Shown: one piece after another, positions 49,843 through 64,000 of the stretch
Layout: each line of letters starts with the position of its first letter
Position numbering within the stretch: the first letter of the stretch is position 1
Assembly (NCBI GenBank): GCA_964036195.1
Contig: OZ038450.1
Location: forward strand, 9,364,701-9,428,700
DNA: 64,000 nt
Direction of reading: 5' to 3'
DNA from: Sphaerolaimus hirsutus
Taxonomy: Eukaryota > Nematoda > Chromadorea > Monhysterida > Sphaerolaimidae
Notes under the pieces: generated by a model
Seen by the model: only the letters and a program-made list of their open reading frames with translations
The model's database searches: none
What the model was told of the DNA's origin: nothing
Translations under genes and position numbers: made by a program

Positions 49843-50330
49843 CAAGGGTTTTGTAGATTTGGACCCCCACGGGGTTTCATATAGATAGTAAATCGCTCCT
49901 CCAGAGGGATAGATAGCTGAAAAAATTTTGGGTGGGTTCGCGGGGGTTCAATATATAGGCTTTTCTGAGGTATAGAAGCAAGAAAAGGGAAAAAAATTGC
50001 TGAAAGTAGGAGAAAAACAGCTAAAAATAGGTATATAAGTACATATGGTACAAAAAATAGCCGAAAATAGGCAATACAGAACATGACTTAGAATTTTGAA
50101 GGTGAAAAACTATAAAAAGGTATGAAAATTAGCGATTTTGAGTGAAAATTGGGGCAAAATTTCTTTAAAATCACTCCTGATAGATAGATAGCTAGCTGAT
50201 TTGGGGGGGGGGGGGGTTAGGGGATAGTAGCCCAAAATTTTGCCTCTGGGATAGATAGATAGCTGAGCGGGCCTCCGGGATGGATCGATAGCTGGCAGAT
50301 TTGGGGGAGGTAACCCCCCCCCCCCCATTT
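49843..50330. mobile_element. CAGGGG-family MITE, ends worn
   Basis: It begins CAAGGGTTTTGTAGATTTGG and has the usual landmarks (ctccagagggatagatagct, tagtagcccaaaattttgcc). Its right end runs into the next repeat at a C-run. Confidence 0.7.
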
Positions 50331-50522
50331 TAATTTCCGCCCGGGCAGAATTATAAAGTCAGTTTGGACAATTTTATTTATGACCCATCTAAAAAACTAC
50401 TGAAATTTGGGTCGGTTCAGACAATTTTTAATTCCACCCCTCTTTTTAATTCCGCCTTTGAATTCTATCCATGCAAAAATTGTCCGAACTTCCCATTACA
50501 CTTTGCAGTGTGCGGTGCTCCA
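50331..50522. repeat. GGCGGAATT-word repeat
   Basis: AATTTCCGCCC, TTAATTCCGCC and CAGTGTGCGGTGCTCCA tie it to 33190-34022. Confidence 0.55.
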
Positions 50523-50814
50523 TTAAATTGTGAAGCCAAATGAAGTGCTTCAGTGTCTCTTACTGAAAAAGACATTTTTAGCTATCATGATAGAAGCAGA
50601 ATTTCAAGGCAACACAAAATACTGTGTATATTAGTGTTTCATTTTCTAGTTTCTTCTGGTTTCTGAATGTAATATCTTTAGATTTCTAAACTAAATTTTT
50701 TTTCTTTCAGATTTTCCGTTTCCATGATTTTTTACAAACTTCATTTCCATTTTACAAAATTGGTTTTCAACAATTTCCCCTCAGAATGATGCTATTTCAA
50801 TTGCTATATTTTTA
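50523..50814. other. unassigned AT-rich sequence before the actin promoter
   Basis: Nothing recognised. Confidence 0.3.
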
Positions 50815-51251
50815 ATGTGTCAAAGTCATGCGCGACACCGCCGCGATTCCCGGAATGGAACGGTCCCCCGCGCTGGCGGCTCATGCCGCGTTGCAGTCAG
50901 CGCGGTCATTCCGCGCGGGGAGGTGGCGCCCAGCCAATCAGCGCGGCGCTCGCGGCGCACTTGTTCTCGGAATCATCTGCTCCCCCTCGCCGGATCACGC
51001 GCGCCCGCCTCCCCCGTATTCGGAATGGCGGCAGCCTGGCACCACTTTTTGCGCCCTTTCTTCGCTAGTCGCGTTTTTAGCTGTCGCCGAGGCTCTTTAT
51101 TCCCCTCCCCCTTCGTCGCGCGTGAACTCACCCAGTTGCCGCATTGTTTGAATTTTCGCAGCGAGCTACACACGCGCACCGCCGTGCTTCTTGGGCTCCC
51201 GTTTGTCTAGTGTAATTAGCAAATCGTTAATTAATTAATTAATCGGCAATA
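50815..51251 (+). promoter_or_regulatory. GC-rich actin promoter island and 5' leader
   Basis: From about 50826 to 51190 the sequence is GC- and CpG-rich, in sharp contrast with AT-rich DNA on both sides. It contains a CCAATCAGCG box near 50934 and a CT-rich stretch near 51097-51115. I see no convincing TATA box and no CC(A/T)6GG serum-response element. The last 40 bases before the ATG are AT-rich (TTAATTAATTAATTAA near 51225). Open frames across this stretch are a by-product of GC content. Confidence 0.6.
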
Positions 51252-59484
<8,233 letters not shown>

Positions 59485-60209
59485 GCGCCCGGCGTATAAT
59501 TTGTGATTGTTTTTGCGTATCTCTGAGTGTTTGTGTGCGTGTGTGTTAAGGGGCGCGGCCGTGACTGGAGCCTAAATTAGGTGTGGATGTAAGTCGTGCG
59601 TTTTTAGGTGTCCGATGTGCGAGTAAAGCCTGAAATTGTGCGCAGAACGCATGTCGGGCGCCTTACCTGCGCCTTTTGCGCCCTAATCGAGTGGCTTTTA
59701 TGGAGAACTTTGGACTTAAAGTTGAGTGCTCTGAACCGTCGAGGGTCATGGCCGCGCGCCTGTCGCTCTTTCGCTTGGTTTGCCTGTGCGTGTGCTGTTG
59801 CGACACCCCTGTTTTCGTCTGCTAGTTTTTGTTTTCGATTTGATCATTTTTTAGCAATTTTTTTTCGTCTTGTCCGAATTTCAAGCTACGCGGTCCAGTG
59901 CCGTGTCACTTATGACGAATTTCGAAAATTTTGAATCTTCAGTAATTTCCCCCAGAATATTTTGGACTTTCCGGGTTTCCTAAAAGCAATGTTATGCATT
60001 CTAGGTACATCATCGTAGCGTTGCAGGTTTTTTTGAGCTTCAGAGTTTCTACTTAAAACTACAATAGAACCCTGGATTTGATGTTTCCCCTTTTCGGCCT
60101 CGTTTACTGGTTGTTAGCTTTTTGTAAATGAAAACGACATTCCTTTTTCCACCCTTAAGTATTCCTTTAATTTTGGCATTTGTGTATTGTATCTTTCGAG
60201 GTTGTTATG
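59485..60209 (+). other. actin 3' untranslated region
   Basis: This runs from the TAG stop to the polyadenylation signal. It is not repetitive within the window and has no open frame with recognisable content. It keeps moderate GC content for the first 300 bases and then becomes T-rich. Confidence 0.6.
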
Positions 60210-60215
60210 AATAAA
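60210..60215 (+). terminator. actin polyadenylation signal AATAAA
   Basis: A canonical AATAAA lies 725 bases after the stop codon, followed by a GT-rich stretch (gatgttgtgctattt) that fits the downstream element. The transcript would end near 60230. Confidence 0.7.
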
Positions 60216-60458
60216 CGATCAGATGTTGTGCTATTTGCAATGTTTGCCACGAGTTTTTCGCTTAATCAGTGCTGGAGTCCCCAGTTATCACCGTCGGTGC
60301 AAACTGCGCTGTTTTGATCCGCGACTTTCATATCGCCTTTATGCTCTGACCTTATCTGGAAAAAGTTCTACTTCTACTTTCGGTGTAATAACTATTGGCT
60401 TTCCGATGGTAATGTCGTTCTCGATTTGAGTAAGATTAGTTTTAATGGCTGGATGAAT
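60216..60458. other. spacer after actin
   Basis: Nothing recognised. Confidence 0.3.
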
Positions 60459-60619
60459 GCCCCCACACACTAGTTGACATCGACACCAAATGTCAACTGG
60501 TACCGATCCCAATTCAAAGCTTGCGTTTGAACGTCGTTCGTCGGCTCGTCAGCAAGCTTTGAATCGGGATGGGAACCAGTTGATATTTGGTGTCGATGTC
60601 GACTAGTGTGTGTAGGGCC
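60459..60619. mobile_element. 161-bp CTAGTTGACA MITE
   Basis: GCCCCCACACACTAGTTGAC to GACTAGTGTGTGTAGGGCC, AAT on both sides. The arms share atttggtgtcgatgtc and its inverse. Confidence 0.85.
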
Positions 60620-60622
60620 AAT

Positions 60623-60793
60623 GGCGCTGCACACCCTGGTACGCGACCGAACTTAAACTAGTAAATATGTTTTGAATGCATTTGAGTTTACCACATTGGT
60701 GATTATGTCAACTACTGTTGACTGCAATCAAAAATAATTCATTGGGACAAACTCAACTGATTTATGAGTTTCCCAAATTTCGGTGGTGTACTA
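60623..60793. repeat. GAGTTTACC-word element
   Basis: GGCGCTGCACACCCTGGTAC begins directly after AAT, with gagtttaccacattgg and tgatttatgagtttccc inside. The right end runs into a GGCACC array. Confidence 0.6.
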
Positions 60794-61391
60794 GTGCTAG
60801 TGGCACCGGCAAAACATGGCACCGCACAGGCACCGGTGCTATTCTGAAAAAATGGCACCGGGACCAGCAGTGCATCCTTGAAAAATGGCATCGGTGCTGG
60901 TGCCCTACGGTGCCCAGCACTATGGTTCAAACGGGATTGACTTTTCGGTATTGGGATTGGTATTTTTAGATTTCGGGATCGGGGTAGGGATTCGTTTTTG
61001 GGGATTTCCGGATCGGGATTTGTGTCGCGGGATCGGTAGTGGCATTTTGAAAAATGTTCCGCTATACATAGTTTTTCTCTGCTTTTTCACAAAAATAAGT
61101 CTAAAAACAGTTGTATGCCAGAGGAGTGGCATAAAATCTACACTGAACGTTCACATTTCTCAGTGCAAAAATGTCATATGACAAAGTTTATACATTTTTC
61201 TGGGGTCGGGGTTATGGGAAATTTTTCGTGATCTTGATCGGGTTTTCAAATGTTTCGCCATCGGTATTGGCTTTTCTGAAATTTCGGGATTGGGATCGGG
61301 ACTGCCAAATCCCGAAATTTCTCTCCATTCGGGATCGGGATCCCCTTTGAACCCTGCCCAGCACCGGGGCACCGGTGCCTTTCTACCACTA
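60794..61391. mobile_element. GGCACC-word element split by a GGGATC MITE
   Basis: GGCACCGGC-type words occupy 60800-60912 and 61357-61380; the end GGTGCCTTTCTACCACTA is at 61373-61391. Confidence 0.65.
60921..61356. mobile_element. hAT-like MITE, GGGATC word
   Basis: TATGGTTCAAACGGGATTG to TTTGAACCCTG, flanked by CCCAGCAC (60913-60920, 61357-61364). Confidence 0.88.
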
Positions 61392-61417
61392 ATCATAACC
61401 ATCAGTATAGGCATCAG

Positions 61418-62622
61418 TAGTGATGTAAAAGCGCCATGGCGCTGGCGCCTGGCGCTAGCGCCAAGCCAAAAAGCGCCATGGCGCTTTTGGCGCTTGGCGC
61501 CTTTTTGCCGTGGCGCCATTGGCGCTTGGCGCCGAGACCTCCAAAAGCGCCATGGCGCTTTTGGCGCTTGGCGCTATAATGCCGTGGCGCCATTGGCGCT
61601 TGGCGCTCACACTTTCAAAAGCGCCAAAAAAGCGCCACACCTGCGTACGATTTCGATAGGTTGCATCAAATATGCCATCAAAATATGAGATGATTGTTTT
61701 TTTTGTTCCATCCAATTTTTCCATCACCTCACAATTTTGGTTCACACATCCAAATTTCATTGATATAACTAGCACAACTTGTTTTGCTTCACTAACCTAC
61801 TGAAACTTTCTGCATTTAGAAAACAACTACCTATATAGCATGCTAAATGTACACTTTACAATCTAACTATCATCTCACATTTATTTTTCAGACAATCCCT
61901 TGAATAATGCCCACTGAATAACTCCCTGTGTTGACCAAGTGATAAAAAAAATCCCCTTGAATAACTCCCCCATCTGGGTATTTAATATGTACATATATCC
62001 ATCAATGGTTTAAATTCCAAGACAAAGACGAAGACAAATTGTCTGACAAATTTTTGCATGGATACCTTGTTTTTGTTGTCGTTGAACAGATTACATAAGT
62101 TTAGGGAATGCATTGATACAATGAATAATGGGCAAGTTCTGAGGAAAAAATAACTCCCCCTTGAATAACACCCCCTTGATTACCTCCCTCGAAAACTTCT
62201 GACGAATTAATAACTCCCCTAAGGGTCTTATTTGAGGATGTACTATACGGTACTTGTATTCACTGGGAGTAAATTTTTGGCACAAATTTTCAGACAGCTG
62301 ATTCGTCAAGTAGATGAACAACTTTGTGTATTTAGCATCCAATTTGATCCATATACAACGTACCATGTAACTTTAGATATTGATGTACATGGCTAATTAA
62401 AAATCGGCCAAGAAATTTTTGGCGCTGGCGCTATTGGCGCTTGGCGCTACTGTCCTCTGGCGCCATTGGCGCTTGGCGCTACGGTCTGGAAAAGCGCCAT
62501 GGCGCTTTTGGCGCTTGGCGCTAAAATCGTTTGGCGCCATTGGCGCTTGGCGCCGCAATGGGAAAAGCGCCATGGCGCTTTTGGCGCTTGGCGCCAAAAC
62601 TCTGGCGCTTTTTACATCACTA
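61418..62622. mobile_element. 1.2-kb hAT-like element, GGCGC word
   Basis: TAGTGATGTAAAAGCGCC to GCGCTTTTTACATCACTA with GGCATCAG on both sides (61410-61417, 62623-62630). GGCGC arms lie at 61431-61638 and 62418-62612. The core includes an AATAA-type CCTTGAATAA repeat (about 61896-62250). Confidence 0.9.
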
Positions 62623-62849
62623 GGCATCAGTATCGTTAGAATCACGTGTGCTTTTACAATTTGAGAGGCACAAACACTTAGACAAGGGACGCTATTTTGA
62701 TTTTTGTGGAATGAGTTTCAATCCTTCGAAAAAAGATTCTTTTCCAACAAATGATATAATTTCTGGAATCTGCTTTTGGCACTTTCGCTGCATCTTCGAG
62801 TGCCGGGCCCAGGATTTTTTCGCCAATGCTCTGTTTTGCTACTAGCAAT

Positions 62850-63018
62850 TAGTGATGTAAAAGCGGCATGGCGCTTGGCGCTATTTTGCTGTGGCGCCAT
62901 TGGCGCTTGGCGCTTTTGACGCTTGGCGCTATTTTTGACCGGCGGCAGGAACAATGCCTGGCAGCGCCGAAGCAAAAAGCGCCATGGCGCCAAAGTTCTG
63001 GCGCTTTTCACATCACTA
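62850..63018. mobile_element. 169-bp hAT-like MITE, GGCGC word
   Basis: TAGTGATGTAAAAGCGGC to GCGCTTTTCACATCACTA, flanked by CTAGCAAT (62842-62849, 63019-63026). Confidence 0.92.
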
Positions 63019-63026
63019 CTAGCAAT

Positions 63027-64000
63027 ACATAGCACCGGTGGGGAAGCTCCGCACGCGGTGTTGCGACTGTAATGTTAGCCTGTTTCACTGTGCTGCGGCA
63101 GTTGTCTTTTGGGAGGTCTCCGTCTTTTTGAGCAGCACGTTGCGGGCTTCGACTCGACTCGAGGCCAAAGTCGAGTGCCACAAGAATATATTTGACTGCG
63201 ACGTTGACTCGAGGTGTTTGCACTAGGTTTGAGCGAATTTAGTTCCATGCCTGGACTTTTGCCTGGAACTTGAGGATTTTATACTTGTGCAGATTGTGCG
63301 ATTTTTGGTCGGGCACACAATTTGTCAGAAAACATACATTGAAGGTTTATTTTATATATTTTTGTGGCACATTCACTAGCAATTTTTTGCATACAAATTT
63401 CAATTCAATCACGATTTCAATCGACAAAACAAACTTCTATTTCATATGACCAGTATCTAAAATTTCTGCAAGAAATCATTCCAGAAGTTGTGACTCGTGA
63501 TTTTGCCCGACTCGAGATTCGATCTCACTGACTCGACCGAAAAAATTTCTTGAACCTGTGACTCGAATCAGTTTGAAAAAATAGTTTTGAAGCCTATTAT
63601 TTCCCTGGCTGCTATTCTCCCTGGCGCTGCACTTCCCGGTTTCCTGGATATTTCCAGTAAAAAAAAACTTATAGGAATCTAAAAGACAGCTGTTTCTATT
63701 TTGGCCACTGCCCGTGTTTCGGCGACTTTGTAAATTCTGGTAACTGTCGAAGGCTTTTCATCAATATCAGTGTTAGCTGCACTTTCGTAGCGCGCCGCTT
63801 TTGCAGCATTTTCTGGTCGAAATTTGTAAATATTTAGGGTCTTTCAAGGTTGCAAACAGAAAGTGCCGCCAGGGCATTTGAGCATTTTTCACCGGCATAT
63901 GGCCGGATATTTGGAGCTTGTATTGGCAAAAAATACCCGGGCGGATTGCCCCCCGGATATCTCGTTCGTCGCTAAAGACTTTTTGCAGCTTGGCGCTCTG
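63027..64000. other. right edge, unassigned, with GACTCGA words
   Basis: GACTCGA and its inverse recur at 63146-63172, 63205 and 63490-63560, as in the other word-built elements, but no ends were found. From 63600 on nothing is recognised. Confidence 0.35.

Noticed and set aside
50815-51210. 131-codon and other frames in the actin promoter island
   Set aside because: Three overlapping frames are open only because of high GC content, and the region immediately precedes the actin start.

Overview
The window is animal (metazoan, invertebrate-type) nuclear DNA. Its genes have GT-AG introns, its coding islands are GC-rich in an AT-rich background, and it holds a 376-residue cytoplasmic actin and a Rab18 GTPase. 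Nothing seen fixes the phylum. Genes occupy little of the 64 kb; most of the rest is short inverted-repeat transposable elements, many nested two or three deep.

Four genes can be supported. (1) On the minus strand at 4237-8113 is a divergent globin-family gene with a TATA box near 8235; its 3' end lies under repeats or off the left edge. (2) On the minus strand at 21426-25155 is a three-exon gene for a 134-residue secreted protein with a signal peptide, many dibasic sites and no cysteine in the mature part, like a peptide-hormone precursor. (3) On the plus strand at 38352-41919 is a complete six-exon Rab18, 202 residues, ending in a Cys-Ala-Cys prenylation motif. (4) On the plus strand at 51252-59484 is a complete seven-exon cytoplasmic actin, preceded by a GC-rich promoter island and followed by an AATAAA signal at 60210. 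All intron phases join in frame for genes 2, 3 and 4.

The repeats are the most unusual part. At least a dozen elements have termini of the 5'-YARNG type and 8-bp target-site duplications readable in the sequence, the signature of hAT elements. Examples are 4437-4587, 7053-7220, 14332-14523, 38979-39910, 41055-41569, 44733-46086, 46518-47262, 47967-48086, 53216-53599, 54389-54923, 55806-56079, 56144-56624, 60921-61356, 61418-62622 and 62850-63018. A second class has 3-bp A/T duplications, usually with long termini containing CACACACTAGTT or GCACACTG: 78-3801, 34055-37766, 42161-42377, 53896-57480, 58398-58675, 60459-60619. A third class is flanked by TA and begins CCGTATT(T/A)CCTCGAA, with runs of C and G. 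None has a recognisable transposase.

Most families consist largely of one short family-specific word repeated in both orientations, such as GGCGC, GGCACC/GGTGCC, GGGATC, ATATCGA, TTACACTT, GTCAACT, GAAAACT, GTAAAATT or AAAGTGTC. Some families share terminal bases but carry different words. These look like elements built from arrays of protein-binding sites and are the best candidate here for something not well described.

Layout: 1-4200 one 3.7-kb element inside another repeat; 4.2-8.2 kb globin gene; 8.3-16.8 kb an 8.5-kb nest; 17-21.3 kb small elements; 21.4-25.2 kb peptide gene with a triple nest in intron 2; 25.8-34 kb small elements and palindromes; 34-37.8 kb a 3.7-kb element; 38.3-41.9 kb Rab18; 42-50.3 kb elements and unassigned sequence; 50.8-60.2 kb actin; 60.4-63.6 kb a cluster of elements.
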